Notes: a model not told the origin generated them from the sequence alone. A DNA stretch of 24,494 nt from Bacteroidales bacterium Bact_23 (GCA_001603685.1 LUZO01000129.1:1-24494), one strand, 5' to 3'; counted from the stretch's first letter, positions 1-8,746 are shown. A program made the numbers and translations.

Positions 1-33
1 GCTCTGCACAAAATGCATTATCCTTTAAAGTAA
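1..33 (+). CDS. 3' tail of a truncated upstream gene (uncertain)
   Basis: The frame starting at base 1 is open for ten codons (ALHKMHYPLK) and ends at TAA in 31-33, six bases before the ATG of the Panacea-domain gene. That tight spacing on the same strand is what a two-gene toxin-antitoxin operon would show, with the partner upstream. Ten residues are too few to name a family, and an open frame this short can occur by chance. Confidence 0.35.
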   Translation, partial: ALHKMHYPLK

Positions 34-39
34 TTGATT

Positions 40-1044
40 ATGAAAAGTCCGGTCACAGGTAAAGAGATGAAATTGATCAGGGAACGCAGATCAATGGATT
101 TCAGAAAAGAAACATTTGAGATTGTCTTTCATTATTACAAATGTGAGGATAGTGGGGAGCAATTTACCACCACAACATTGGATGAAGTGAATATAAATCA
201 GGTATATAACCAATACCGGAACAGATTTAATATTCCATTCCCGGATGAAATTATTAAAATTCGTGAGAAATACGGATTGCCGGCAGCCAGGATGTCGGAG
301 GTTTTAGGTTTGGGTGTAAATAGTTACCGCCAGTATGAAGCAGGTGAAATTCCCAGTATTGCCAACGGAAAATTGATTCAAATGGCAGATGACCCCAGGT
401 CTTTTATTAATATGGTTGAGTTATGCACCACCCTGGACGATAAGTTAAAGACCAGATACATTCAGAAAGCTCAGGCATTGCAGGAAGAAATAATGCGTAA
501 CCAGTCTGCCCTGAACTTCAAAGAATATTTATTGGGTAGCCATGTTGCCGATATTTATTCCGGATACCGAAAGCCGGACTTTGAGAAATTCACCGAAATG
601 GTGGTTTACTTTTCCGAAAAAACAGCCCCGTTTAAAACTAAAATGAACAAATTGCTATTCTATGCCGATTTTCTAATGTTCAAACAAAGTTGCTTTTCGA
701 TAAGCGGAGCCAGATACAGAGCCATAAATATGGGACCTGTTCCCAACAACTTTCAAAGTATTTTTGAATATTTATCCAACAAAAGCATAATTGATATCTA
801 CACTACTGAATTCCCCAACGGATATACCGGTGAACAATTTAAAGCAAGAAACGACAGGAAATTTAACTCAGAATTATTTTCGGAAGATGAATTAGAAACG
901 ATGGAAAAGGTGGCGGATGTTTTTAAGGAATCCAGTACAAACGAAATTATTGAAATTAGCCATCTGGAAGAGGCGTTGAAGAAAAATGAAAGGAATAAAG
1001 GTGTAATCAGTTATGAATTTGCATTTGACTTAAATAACATTTAA
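40..1044 (+). CDS. Panacea (SocA/DUF4065) domain antitoxin-like regulator with HTH
   Basis: This 334-residue protein resembles type II antitoxins that join an MqsA-like N-terminus to a Panacea domain. The N-terminus (about 1-45) has the outline of an MqsA/YgiT zinc finger, but the CxxC knuckles read SPVTGK and CEDSGE, so only Cys35 remains and zinc binding is probably lost. A helix-turn-helix of the MqsA/Xre type follows (about 68-105, with the QYEAGEIPS signature). The C-terminal Panacea domain (about 185-325) shows KMNKLLFYADF and the MGPVPNNF loop. In known systems this domain binds and neutralises a toxin while the HTH represses the operon. ATG at 40 is preferred over an in-frame TTG at 34. 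A possible partner gene ends at base 33. Hand counts of three 60-base blocks give about 32-40% GC, against 55% in a block of the next gene, which hints at acquisition by transfer. The family is fairly sure; the partner and toxin type are unknown. Confidence 0.8.
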   Translation: MKSPVTGKEMKLIRERRSMDFRKETFEIVFHYYKCEDSGEQFTTTTLDEVNINQVYNQYRNRFNIPFPDEIIKIREKYGLPAARMSEVLGLGVNSYRQYEAGEIPSIANGKLIQMADDPRSFINMVELCTTLDDKLKTRYIQKAQALQEEIMRNQSALNFKEYLLGSHVADIYSGYRKPDFEKFTEMVVYFSEKTAPFKTKMNKLLFYADFLMFKQSCFSISGARYRAINMGPVPNNFQSIFEYLSNKSIIDIYTTEFPNGYTGEQFKARNDRKFNSELFSEDELETMEKVADVFKESSTNEIIEISHLEEALKKNERNKGVISYEFAFDLNNI

Positions 1045-1054
1045 TACGAATTGT

Positions 1055-1086
1055 ATTTACAAAATAGTCCAGGCTGTTTTGTAAAT
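1055..1086. terminator. Inverted repeat between convergent genes, possible bidirectional terminator
   Basis: Bases 1055-1064 (ATTTACAAAA) and 1077-1086 (TTTTGTAAAT) form a perfect 10-bp stem with a 12-base loop. It lies in the 87-bp gap between the convergent antitoxin-like gene and the response regulator gene. The stem is AT-rich and there is no long U-tract beyond the T run inside the arm, so termination strength is uncertain. Confidence 0.45.
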
Positions 1087-1131
1087 TTCCAATCGTTAAA
1101 GCCGTCGGTTAAAATATTTTTCTGATTTCCT

Positions 1132-2517
1132 TTAATCCTGCTCCTTAACAATCCGGATATTGAATTTCTTCATTCTCCTGATAAGCGAATCGCGGGAGAT
1201 GCCGAGTATTTTCGCAGCCAGCACCTGGTTGTAACCGCACTCATTCAGCGCCTGCAGTATCAGATTCTGCTCCTGTTCATCCAGGTTCAGCACAACGCTT
1301 CTGGCCACCTTGCCGTTTTTGGAACCGTTTAGCTGAAAATCAACGGGGCTGAGTGTCTGGGTGTTGCAGAAGATCATCGCTCTTTCAACCATATTGCGCA
1401 GTTCGCGCACATTGCCCGGGAAGTCGTACTCCTTCAGCGACTCGACCAGCTGGGCATTTATTTTTGGTAGGGGCTTATTCAGCTTCGAAGCAAAATAATT
1501 CACAAAGTAGCGCAGCAGCGGTTCTATGTCTTCGGGCCGTTCACGCAGCGGAGGAATGTGAATGGTAAGGGTGTTCAGGCGATGGTAAAGGTCAAGCCTG
1601 AACTGCCTGGTTTCAATCAGGCTTTGCACATGGTGGTTGGTGGCGGCAATAATTCTGAAATCAACCTGAATTTCCTCATTACCCCCCACCCGCTTGATCT
1701 TTTTCTCCTCGATGGCGCGCAGCAGCTTCGCCTGAAGCGAAAACGGCATATCCGCAATCTCATCCAGGAAAAGGGTGCCGCCGTTGGCTACTTCGAAATA
1801 TCCCTTTTTATCGCTGATGGCCCCGGTAAACGAGCCTTTCACATGGCCGAAGAACTCGCTTTCGAGCAGCGAATCGGTAACGGCACTGCTGTTTACCGCA
1901 CAGAACGGATGGTTCTGCTGTTCGCTGGCATAATGGATGATGCGCGCCACAATCTCCTTCCCCGTTCCGCTTTCGCCGGTAATCAGTACATTGGTGGAGG
2001 GGTACCGGGCGGCGGTGTTTGCCAGCTCCAGCACCTGCCTAATGGGGCGGCTTTCGCCGATGAAGGTGCGGTCAATCAGCCGTTCCAGCTCCGATGAGAT
2101 GAGCGAGTTCCTATCCTGCATCTCAAGATAGCGGCGGTACAGCTTCAGATATTTCTCGGTACGCTCTATGGCAAGCTGAATATCGATGTGCCTGAACGGT
2201 TTGCGCAGATAATCGATGGCGCCGTCGCGCATGGCCTGTATCACGGTATCCATATCGCCGTGGCCCGAAATCATGATTACCTCCATGGAGGGATACAGTT
2301 TCCTGACCTGCTGCAGGATATCGAGGCCGCTCATTCCCGGAAGCCGGATATCGAGGATCATCAGATCGTAGGGGCGGCGACGCAGGCTTTCGAAGCCCTC
2401 ACCCGGCGTATTTGCCGTATATACCTCAAAATCGCGCAGTTGTAAAAACTCCTTCAGCTCATCGGCAAAGTCCGCTTCATCATCCAGGATAAGTACGCGT
2501 AACTTCAACTTGCTCAT
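1132..2517 (-). CDS. NtrC-family sigma-54-dependent response regulator
   Basis: This 461-residue cytoplasmic response regulator should activate sigma-54 promoters when phosphorylated by the kinase encoded just upstream. The receiver domain (about 6-120) has the acidic pair D12/D13, phospho-acceptor D56 in MILDIRLPG, S84 and K106. The AAA+ domain (about 152-380) has Walker A GESGTGKE (181-188), the sigma-54-contacting loop GSFTGA (228-233, Ser in place of the usual Ala), Walker B GGTLFLDEI (about 246-254) and the GNVREL sensor II motif (about 368-373). A Fis-type helix-turn-helix lies at about 427-452. Length and domain order are typical of NtrC/AtoC/ZraR-like proteins. It follows the kinase gene by 21 bp, so the two form an operon. 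Its target genes cannot be read from this window, so no specific gene name is given. Confidence 0.93.
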   Translation of the reverse strand: MSKLKLRVLILDDEADFADELKEFLQLRDFEVYTANTPGEGFESLRRRPYDLMILDIRLPGMSGLDILQQVRKLYPSMEVIMISGHGDMDTVIQAMRDGAIDYLRKPFRHIDIQLAIERTEKYLKLYRRYLEMQDRNSLISSELERLIDRTFIGESRPIRQVLELANTAARYPSTNVLITGESGTGKEIVARIIHYASEQQNHPFCAVNSSAVTDSLLESEFFGHVKGSFTGAISDKKGYFEVANGGTLFLDEIADMPFSLQAKLLRAIEEKKIKRVGGNEEIQVDFRIIAATNHHVQSLIETRQFRLDLYHRLNTLTIHIPPLRERPEDIEPLLRYFVNYFASKLNKPLPKINAQLVESLKEYDFPGNVRELRNMVERAMIFCNTQTLSPVDFQLNGSKNGKVARSVVLNLDEQEQNLILQALNECGYNQVLAAKILGISRDSLIRRMKKFNIRIVKEQD

Positions 2518-2538
2518 GATTAGTCAGATTATCTGGTA

Positions 2539-4614
2539 TTACAAAGTATTGTCTTCATTTCCGGCCATTACCCCCGGCAATTCAAGCCTTACCGTGGTTC
2601 CGGTTCCGGGTGTGCTGCTGAAACTCAAGCTGCCCTTATGCTCTTTTATAATGCCGTACGAAATGGCAAGCCCCAGTCCGGTGCCTTTTCCTGGCCCCTT
2701 GGTGGTGTAGAAAGGAGTGGTAATATGATTCAGGTGCTCTGCTCCTATCCCGTTTCCGTTATCGCTGACAAGGACAAATATTTTGCTGCCGTCCCTGCCA
2801 GAAGTAATCCGGATTGCCGGCCGGTATTCGATTTCACCCGCCTGATGCCGTTCTTCCACCGCATCGCGGGCATTCGAGAGCAGATTCAGAATTACCTGTT
2901 CAATTTTAAAGGTATTTCCGGTTGCCTGCACCTCTTCATCCGCTGCCAGTTCCGTTTCCACGCTTATCCCGCGGTTTTTCAGCTGCTCGCTGATCAGTGT
3001 AAGTGCATTCTGCACCGATTCGTTGGCGCTGAACCTTGTCGGGATGTAATCGTCGTTACTACGCGAGAAGGTGCGTACATGATCGATGATGGTGCGCATA
3101 CGGTGGATGCCCTCGAATATCTTCCTCGCCTTTTCGTTGATGTAATCGTTGCCCGCCTGCCCGCTGTTGATGGCATGCATCAGGTTGTCGATTCCAAATG
3201 AGATGGTGTTGAGCGGCTGGTTGATTTCATGGGCAATTCCGGTAGCCATTTCACCAATTCCCACCATCCGTTCGGTATGGATCAGGTGTTTCTCCATTTC
3301 ACGGGCAGTGGTGATGTCGGTGCAGAAGACCAGGAATCCCTGATCAGGCAGCCTGGTGCTTTCGGCACTGATGATTTTTGATCCCTGCCCGGTATTGAAA
3401 AAGAATTCCGACTGGCTGCCTTCGTCCGAAAGCAGGCTCGCGGATCCGGCAAAGCCGGCGGCCATATTTTCCGGATTTAAAATATTATTCAGTTCCTGTC
3501 CGGTAAGGTTGCTTCGTCCGGTTCTGAATATCTGCTCCGCAGCAGGATTTGCTTCGCTGATGATGCCTGCGGCATCGGTCACCAGAATTCCAACGGGTGC
3601 ATTCTCTATGTAGCTTCTGTATCTGGCTTCGCTGGCCTGAAGTGCAGCCCTGGTTTTTGCCCGTTCAAGCGCATTTCCGGTAAGGGTACCGAATACGCCC
3701 AGGGCGCAGATATCCTGCTTATCCCAGTGAAACAGCTCGGTACATTCCTTCAGGATTATTGCCCCGCTCAGTTCATCGGACAGGTTAACCGGAATGGCGA
3801 CATTCATCCCCGAACTTCCCGGCTCACCGGGTATTACACCGGGCCGCAGCCACGAGCCGGTCAGCCCTTCGTAGCATATCATCACCGGGCAGGTTTCGCG
3901 GTTTTCAATCAGCGCCTGACGGATAGATTCTACCTCCTGCGAATTGATGCAGGATTCGGGAGATTCTGCTCCGCCGGCATTGGATTGGATTGGCCTTTCC
4001 GAACTGAATCCGGTATAAAATGAGGAGGAAGCTCCGCTGAGCTTCTCCAGATCGAGCAGCATGTACTGTACCGAGCTTTCAGGGTCGAAAACTCCTGAAA
4101 ACCGCGCAGAAGCCAGCGACACGGCTCGCTCGAACTGATATTTGAATACGATGGTCTGCTCCGCTTTCTGATAACGGGACAAGCTTTCGTTCAGCGCTTT
4201 TGTCCTTGACTGGAGTTCACGCGTCTGCTGATGCAGTTTCAGAAATACCCGCACCTTGCTGAGCAGAACCTCATTCTGGAAAGGCTTGGTAAGATAGTCA
4301 ACGGCGCCCGACTGATAGCCTTTGGAGATGCTCTGCTGATCGTACAACACAGCCGAAACGAAGATGATGGGCGTAAGCCGGTTCCGGCCCTCTTCACGCA
4401 GCCGTTCGGCCACTTCGTAGCCATTCATGCCCGGCATGGAGACATCCAGGATGACCAGCGCCAGATCAAGCTCCTCAGCCAGCTTCAGGGCAACCTCGCC
4501 ACTTGTCGCCTTGTAGATATCAGCCACCTCCCGTCTCAAAACGGTTTCGAGCAGGATAAGGTTGACTTCGATATCGTCAACTATCAGTATTTTAGGCTTC
4601 TCGGGCAACGACAT
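2539..4614 (-). CDS. Histidine kinase with N-terminal receiver, GAF and PAS domains
   Basis: This 691-residue protein is a soluble hybrid sensor kinase; no transmembrane segment is visible. A receiver domain comes first (about 8-125: D14/D15, phospho-acceptor D57 in VILDVSMPG, K110), then a short coiled coil (about 125-155), a GAF-like region (about 160-318), a PAS domain (about 325-435), a HisKA dimerisation helix with phospho-accepting H462 in GIAHEINQPL, and an ATPase domain (about 525-680) with N-box N577/N581, G1 box DNGNGIG (618-624) and G2 box GKGTGLGLA (642-650). The kinase core resembles those paired with NtrC-type regulators, and the gene for such a regulator follows after 21 bp. 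The N-terminal receiver suggests that another kinase or a phosphorelay adjusts its activity. The signal sensed is unknown. Start ATG is at 4612-4614. Confidence 0.93.
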   Translation of the reverse strand: MSLPEKPKILIVDDIEVNLILLETVLRREVADIYKATSGEVALKLAEELDLALVILDVSMPGMNGYEVAERLREEGRNRLTPIIFVSAVLYDQQSISKGYQSGAVDYLTKPFQNEVLLSKVRVFLKLHQQTRELQSRTKALNESLSRYQKAEQTIVFKYQFERAVSLASARFSGVFDPESSVQYMLLDLEKLSGASSSFYTGFSSERPIQSNAGGAESPESCINSQEVESIRQALIENRETCPVMICYEGLTGSWLRPGVIPGEPGSSGMNVAIPVNLSDELSGAIILKECTELFHWDKQDICALGVFGTLTGNALERAKTRAALQASEARYRSYIENAPVGILVTDAAGIISEANPAAEQIFRTGRSNLTGQELNNILNPENMAAGFAGSASLLSDEGSQSEFFFNTGQGSKIISAESTRLPDQGFLVFCTDITTAREMEKHLIHTERMVGIGEMATGIAHEINQPLNTISFGIDNLMHAINSGQAGNDYINEKARKIFEGIHRMRTIIDHVRTFSRSNDDYIPTRFSANESVQNALTLISEQLKNRGISVETELAADEEVQATGNTFKIEQVILNLLSNARDAVEERHQAGEIEYRPAIRITSGRDGSKIFVLVSDNGNGIGAEHLNHITTPFYTTKGPGKGTGLGLAISYGIIKEHKGSLSFSSTPGTGTTVRLELPGVMAGNEDNTL

Positions 4615-4682
4615 GCTACGGGCAGATTGATCTGAATGATTTAGTCAGGTTTTTAAACAGGAAAATATTGGCCGGCAAATGA

Positions 4683-4723
4683 TGGCCTCCGTAAAAAGGA
4701 GTTACTGCTCGTTTCGGAGGCCA
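4683..4723. repeat. 9-bp inverted repeat upstream of the kinase gene
   Basis: TGGCCTCCG (4683-4691) and CGGAGGCCA (4715-4723) are perfect complements separated by 23 bases, starting about 70 bp upstream of the kinase start. It could fold as a hairpin in a 5' leader or serve as a dyad operator. No U-tract follows on the - strand side, so it is unlikely to be a simple terminator. Confidence 0.5.
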
Positions 4724-4887
4724 AAACACCATATCCGGCTATGTTACCGATATTTATAAGGTTTATCGCAGTTTTGCCTATTTGTAACCTCCTCATTTTT
4801 ACCATTCCTGCCTTCCGGTTAAGCTTAATGTATATTCCTGACACATAGCGTGTTATTCCTTAACGGAATTTTCAGTTTTATTCAGGG

Positions 4888-4926
4888 CAAAGAAAAAGCC
4901 TGCTTTCGGAGCAGGCTTTTTCTTTG
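4888..4926 (-). terminator. Strong hairpin terminator of the C25 peptidase gene
   Basis: Bases 4888-4904 pair perfectly with 4910-4926 around a 5-base loop (17-bp stem with core AGCCTGCT/AGCAGGCT). The arms carry T-rich ends on both strands. The stem ends about 15 bases past the stop codon of the C25 gene read on the - strand. Both sides are T-rich, so it could also act in the opposite direction. Confidence 0.85.
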
Positions 4927-4941
4927 TCTGATTCACACAAC

Positions 4942-7900
4942 TTACTTGATTACAAGTTTGTGAGTTGCAGTTCCGTTGGGTGTTTCGAGTCTCAGGAAGT
5001 AGATGCCGCTTCCGGCGTTCAGGCTGATCTGCTGCCTGAAGGTCTGGTTGTTAAGCATCACGCGGTTTGCATAAATCACCTCACCAACGGTATTTACGAT
5101 GCTGATGGTTGATTTACCGGGATCGGCATTTTTGATCTCGAGGGTAAAATCACCCTTGTTCGGGTTGGGATAAATGCTGATGGCTGCTGCTGTTTCGTTT
5201 TCGGGGATACCCAGGCAGGCTTCAACGGTTACCTGAACCGATGCGGTTGCTGTACAGCTGTATTCATCGGTAACGGTAACGCTGTAGGTAGTTGTGGTCA
5301 GTCCGAGTTCCTCACCCGAAACCTGAATTGCGTGGGTATTCTGTCCGCCCGACCATGCATACGATGCATAACCCTCACCTGCAGAAAGGGTGATGATGTG
5401 GTTGATGCAAATGGTGGTATCGGCAACCAGGGCAATTACCGGCGAGGTAATCATCACATTGTAACCGGTTGTTGCTGAGCATGAGGTTTCTGTTATTGTT
5501 TCAACCAGGCTCAGGGTTCCCTGTCCGTTTTCGCCCCAGTTAACAACTACTTCATTGGTGCTGGCACCGGAAACGATCTCACCGCCGGTAACGGTCCAGG
5601 TGTATTCGTGTCCTTCAACGGCGGCAGTCGTATAAACAACCTCCTGGCTGTTGGCACATGCAAGGTCAGCGCCATCAATTGCCGGAGTTGGAGCGGCATT
5701 TACAGTAACTTCAAAGTCAATGGTCTGCGAGCAGCCGAACTCGTTGGTTTCAATCATCTGCAGGATTCCGGTTCCGGCCTCATCCCAGGTAACGGTAATT
5801 GATCCGCTGTTCTGGCCGTCTGTAATGGTTCCGCCAACAATCTCCCATACATATTCATTACCTTCACCGGCAGCATTGTAAACAAGCTCCGACTGGTACT
5901 GGCAGGTAACCTCTTCGCCGCTGATTGCGGGAACCGGCAGAGGATTGATGACAATGTCAATGGTCTGTGAAACCGGTTCGCAGATGTCATTCCATGCCGA
6001 AAGGGTGAGTGTTACAAATCCATTTTCAATATCCTGCTCACAGGGAACATAACGCGGGTTGATGATTTCAGGGTTGTCGAATTCACCGCCTCCGGACGAA
6101 GTCCATGTAAGTTCAGTATGGTTCTCAACGGTGGCATCAATGGCGGCAAAGTTTTCGCCGGCACAGATATTGGCATCCTCACCTGCAAATACCACGGGGG
6201 CCTTCCTGAACGAAAGGGTCATGAATGAGGTTGAATCGCTGGTAGCAGGATTTAAAGCGGTAAGCGACAGAATAACGGCACCTGCTTCAACATCCTCTGC
6301 ACTGGGGGTGTAGATGGGGTTGAGGATGGTGGCATCGGTAAAAGTACCTGTACCGCTGGTTTCCCACAGCAGTGAGGTGTAGTTGGTGGCATGTCCGTCG
6401 AGCTGGTGTTCAATTCCTTCGCAGATGGTAGCATCTTCGCCGGCAACTGCCGAGGTAATCATAGGAACAACATCAACCCAGCCTTCATAGCGGTTGTGGT
6501 TGGGTTTGGTAATGGTAACCTTGATGCGGTCTCCGGCAGTCATCTCGGGGATGGTAATGTCGATGGTGGTAATGAATCCTGTAGTACCGGTACCCAGAAT
6601 TACACCGTCGGAAGTGAGACAAATCAGTGAGTTGGGTGATGCGGTAATGGTGAAGGTGGTTACGCTTTCGTAAATTTCAGGCTCATAGGTAGCTGTAATG
6701 TTCTGGGGTACTTCGGTGCAAACCCTGAGGAATGCATCGCCGTGATGGTGGAAAAGGTGATAGGTAACGGCCTTGTTTCCGGTATTGTACGGCCAGTTCG
6801 ACTGTTTCAGGAAGTATTTTCCGGCAGCATTTCCGAAAGCGGGCAGAACACCCCTTGATTCAGGGGTACATCCGTATTGAGGCATAAAGTTAGGCCACAG
6901 ATTGTCCATCATTCCCCATACATAAGTGTCGTTTACAAACGAATAGGAAGTTTCGGAAGCTGCAATCAGTCCCAATGCACCGGCCGGCTTGCCCATAAAG
7001 GTGTGGCGGTGGAATTTCTCGGTGAAACACTCACTGCCATAATTGTATTTTCCGGTCAGGCAGTTGATCGAGAAAACAAAAGTAAGGTCGGTATTTGTCA
7101 GCGCATTGATGTTGCTGTTGTAATATGCCGGCTCACCCCATCCGGTCTCCAGACCATGGTCGCGGTGCATCAGCATAAACGATCCTGAGTTTATGGCATT
7201 GTTGATCATATTGGCGGTTCCGCCGCTCCATCCGCCCATGCTGGCCGGAGTTTCAGGAATATACCCCAATCCGTTGGGACCAAATACATTAACAACAATA
7301 TTGGTATTCTGTGCAGTTGACCAGACACTTCCGGGATTACCCTGATAAATGGCATTGATACGCACCGGATCTTTACCCAATGTGTTTTTCCAGAATCCTC
7401 CAACAGTTTCCGAACAAATCTGGAACCAGCGCTCGGTCTGCCATCCCAAAGCGGTAATGGGATTGGCATAGAATGAAGGATTCGTGGGCGGGCGGCGCTC
7501 ATAATTCAGGCCCCTGCCAACCATCGATTCAAGCTGTGCTGCATTCTGTGCCGTGATACGGGCAAAAATGATATCGGGCATATGGTTTCCGGTAACATCG
7601 GCAAGGATGTTGTCGGATACACAGTAGTTGTCATAAATGGGTGAGGTAATTGAGTTGGCATTCTGGGTAGGCTGGCCGTAATCTCCCAGAAGCAGAATGG
7701 CTGCCGGAGGAATATCCCAGGTGTTATAGGCATTGTTAACAAAGTTTTTAAGCATACTGGCATTAACGCTTGCGCCAATATCCGACAGCTTAACAATACC
7801 GGTGTAGATACCTTCTTCGGTACGGAACTTTCTGATTGAATCTGCCCACTGGTAGAAAACGGCATCGTTCGGAACAATAATCAGGTACTCATAACCGGTG

Positions 7901-8658
7901 GTATTGCTGCGGCTCATGTTCTGAACCCTTGCATCGTAATCAATTTCCGGCAGTGAGCTGAAGTTCAGGATGGCATCTTCCATAATGGGATCCCACCAGC
8001 GACTGCGGTATTTTTCATTTCCAAACTGACGGCTGCCACCTTCGAAACGAACATTGATTTCCATATCGCGGTAAACAATCAGTTCTTTGGTAACCGGATT
8101 GTACTGGAAAGGAGAGATTCCTAGAATTGCAACATCCACACCCCTGATCTGGCTGAAATCGCCAAGACTTACAGGCTGTGCGGGATAAAAAGCATCCTTT
8201 GCATAGATTTCCTGATCCTTTGCATAGTGCAGCGGACCATCTTCATTATCGAGCGGCATACGGGGTGCCGGAGCAATCTCTACATCCGTGAAACGCTCGG
8301 TGCGCATTCTGGTAATTTCAACAACGGCTGTTGCCCCCTGAGGTATGGCAATGTAACGCCCGAAACCGGGAAGGTCGGGTGCACCCTCTTCATTCTGAAG
8401 AAATGACTCGGAAAATTCAATTCCGGTCATCGACTCGCCATTGATGGTGCGGCTGGCCAGATCAAATTCCCGAATCGAGAAATTCAGACTAAGACCATCT
8501 GTAGCCTGGCGGTTAAGACTTAAACCCTGACGGCCCCAGCTGTCAGAGTAGCGAATGCCGTCAGCATTGGCATTGAAAAATGAAATGCTCAAAACAACGG
8601 TCATCAGGACAGCAGTCATGCTTCTTCCTGAAAAAAGCCTGCGTAAATTTGCTTTCAT
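4942..8658 (-). CDS. C25 (gingipain-type) cysteine peptidase with PKD-like modules and T9SS sorting domain
   Basis: The product is a 1238-residue secreted multidomain endopeptidase. ATG at 8658 is chosen because it starts a clear signal peptide (MKANLRRLF..., hydrophobic to about 31, cleavage near NANA). The open frame runs upstream to 8757 but adds a non-signal-like stretch that overlaps a candidate promoter. A gingipain-like propeptide spans about 35-245. The caspase-like catalytic domain (about 255-650) has His501 in DHGLETGWGEP and Cys533 in INCLTGKYN; this spacing of 32 is close to the H211/C244 pair of RgpB. An Ig-like domain follows (about 655-735), then two duplicated module types (about 739-1071), another Ig/PKD-like module, and a T9SS type A sorting domain (about 1160-1238) starting with YPNPNKGDF and ending HKLVIK. 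It should pass the inner membrane by Sec and the outer membrane by T9SS, becoming surface-anchored or released. Cleavage specificity cannot be read. The gene has its own terminator and is probably monocistronic. Confidence 0.92.
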   Translation of the reverse strand: MKANLRRLFSGRSMTAVLMTVVLSISFFNANADGIRYSDSWGRQGLSLNRQATDGLSLNFSIREFDLASRTINGESMTGIEFSESFLQNEEGAPDLPGFGRYIAIPQGATAVVEITRMRTERFTDVEIAPAPRMPLDNEDGPLHYAKDQEIYAKDAFYPAQPVSLGDFSQIRGVDVAILGISPFQYNPVTKELIVYRDMEINVRFEGGSRQFGNEKYRSRWWDPIMEDAILNFSSLPEIDYDARVQNMSRSNTTGYEYLIIVPNDAVFYQWADSIRKFRTEEGIYTGIVKLSDIGASVNASMLKNFVNNAYNTWDIPPAAILLLGDYGQPTQNANSITSPIYDNYCVSDNILADVTGNHMPDIIFARITAQNAAQLESMVGRGLNYERRPPTNPSFYANPITALGWQTERWFQICSETVGGFWKNTLGKDPVRINAIYQGNPGSVWSTAQNTNIVVNVFGPNGLGYIPETPASMGGWSGGTANMINNAINSGSFMLMHRDHGLETGWGEPAYYNSNINALTNTDLTFVFSINCLTGKYNYGSECFTEKFHRHTFMGKPAGALGLIAASETSYSFVNDTYVWGMMDNLWPNFMPQYGCTPESRGVLPAFGNAAGKYFLKQSNWPYNTGNKAVTYHLFHHHGDAFLRVCTEVPQNITATYEPEIYESVTTFTITASPNSLICLTSDGVILGTGTTGFITTIDITIPEMTAGDRIKVTITKPNHNRYEGWVDVVPMITSAVAGEDATICEGIEHQLDGHATNYTSLLWETSGTGTFTDATILNPIYTPSAEDVEAGAVILSLTALNPATSDSTSFMTLSFRKAPVVFAGEDANICAGENFAAIDATVENHTELTWTSSGGGEFDNPEIINPRYVPCEQDIENGFVTLTLSAWNDICEPVSQTIDIVINPLPVPAISGEEVTCQYQSELVYNAAGEGNEYVWEIVGGTITDGQNSGSITVTWDEAGTGILQMIETNEFGCSQTIDFEVTVNAAPTPAIDGADLACANSQEVVYTTAAVEGHEYTWTVTGGEIVSGASTNEVVVNWGENGQGTLSLVETITETSCSATTGYNVMITSPVIALVADTTICINHIITLSAGEGYASYAWSGGQNTHAIQVSGEELGLTTTTYSVTVTDEYSCTATASVQVTVEACLGIPENETAAAISIYPNPNKGDFTLEIKNADPGKSTISIVNTVGEVIYANRVMLNNQTFRQQISLNAGSGIYFLRLETPNGTATHKLVIK
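5446..6444 (-). repeat. Tandem duplicated Ig/PKD-like modules inside the C25 peptidase gene
   Basis: Two module types are each present twice in tandem in the encoded protein. The first (6208-6444 and 5947-6186) starts AGEDATIC or AGEDANIC and contains the shared NP-Y-P segment. The second (5698-5937 and 5446-5691) starts PAISGEEVTC or PAIDGADLAC and contains the paired YVWEIVGG and YTWTVTGG strands. Copies are similar at protein level only, so duplication is not recent. Such modules act as spacers or adhesive stalks in Bacteroidota surface proteins. Confidence 0.75.
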
Positions 8659-8746
8659 GTGTATTTGGTAAAATTTGGAAATAAGGAAAAAATATTTACA
8701 TCCCATGCTAAATAATTTCCAATAGATCAGGAAATTGTTAGCCTGA

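Larger units (their letters stand above)
4615..4941. other. Intergenic region upstream of the kinase gene
   Basis: The 327 bases between the kinase start and the C25 peptidase stop hold a strong terminator near the peptidase end and a 9-bp inverted repeat at 4683-4723. No Bacteroidota -7 box (TAnnTTTG) and no sigma-54 -24/-12 pair was recognised on the - strand, so the kinase promoter is not located. A 63-codon - strand frame at 4653-4844 has no recognisable protein character and is not called. Confidence 0.6.

Noticed and set aside
4653..4844. 63-codon open frame on the - strand between the kinase and C25 genes
   Set aside because: No recognisable domain, no ribosome site or promoter, and it overlaps the inverted repeat at 4683-4723. 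It is best read as chance in a spacer.
4615..4890. Sigma-54 promoter for the two-component genes
   Set aside because: TGGCC at the inverted repeat was tested by eye against GG-N10-GC on both strands and does not fit.
5446..6444. Repeated segments considered as a CRISPR or DNA repeat array
   Set aside because: The repeats are about 240 bases, diverged at DNA level and in frame; they are protein modules.
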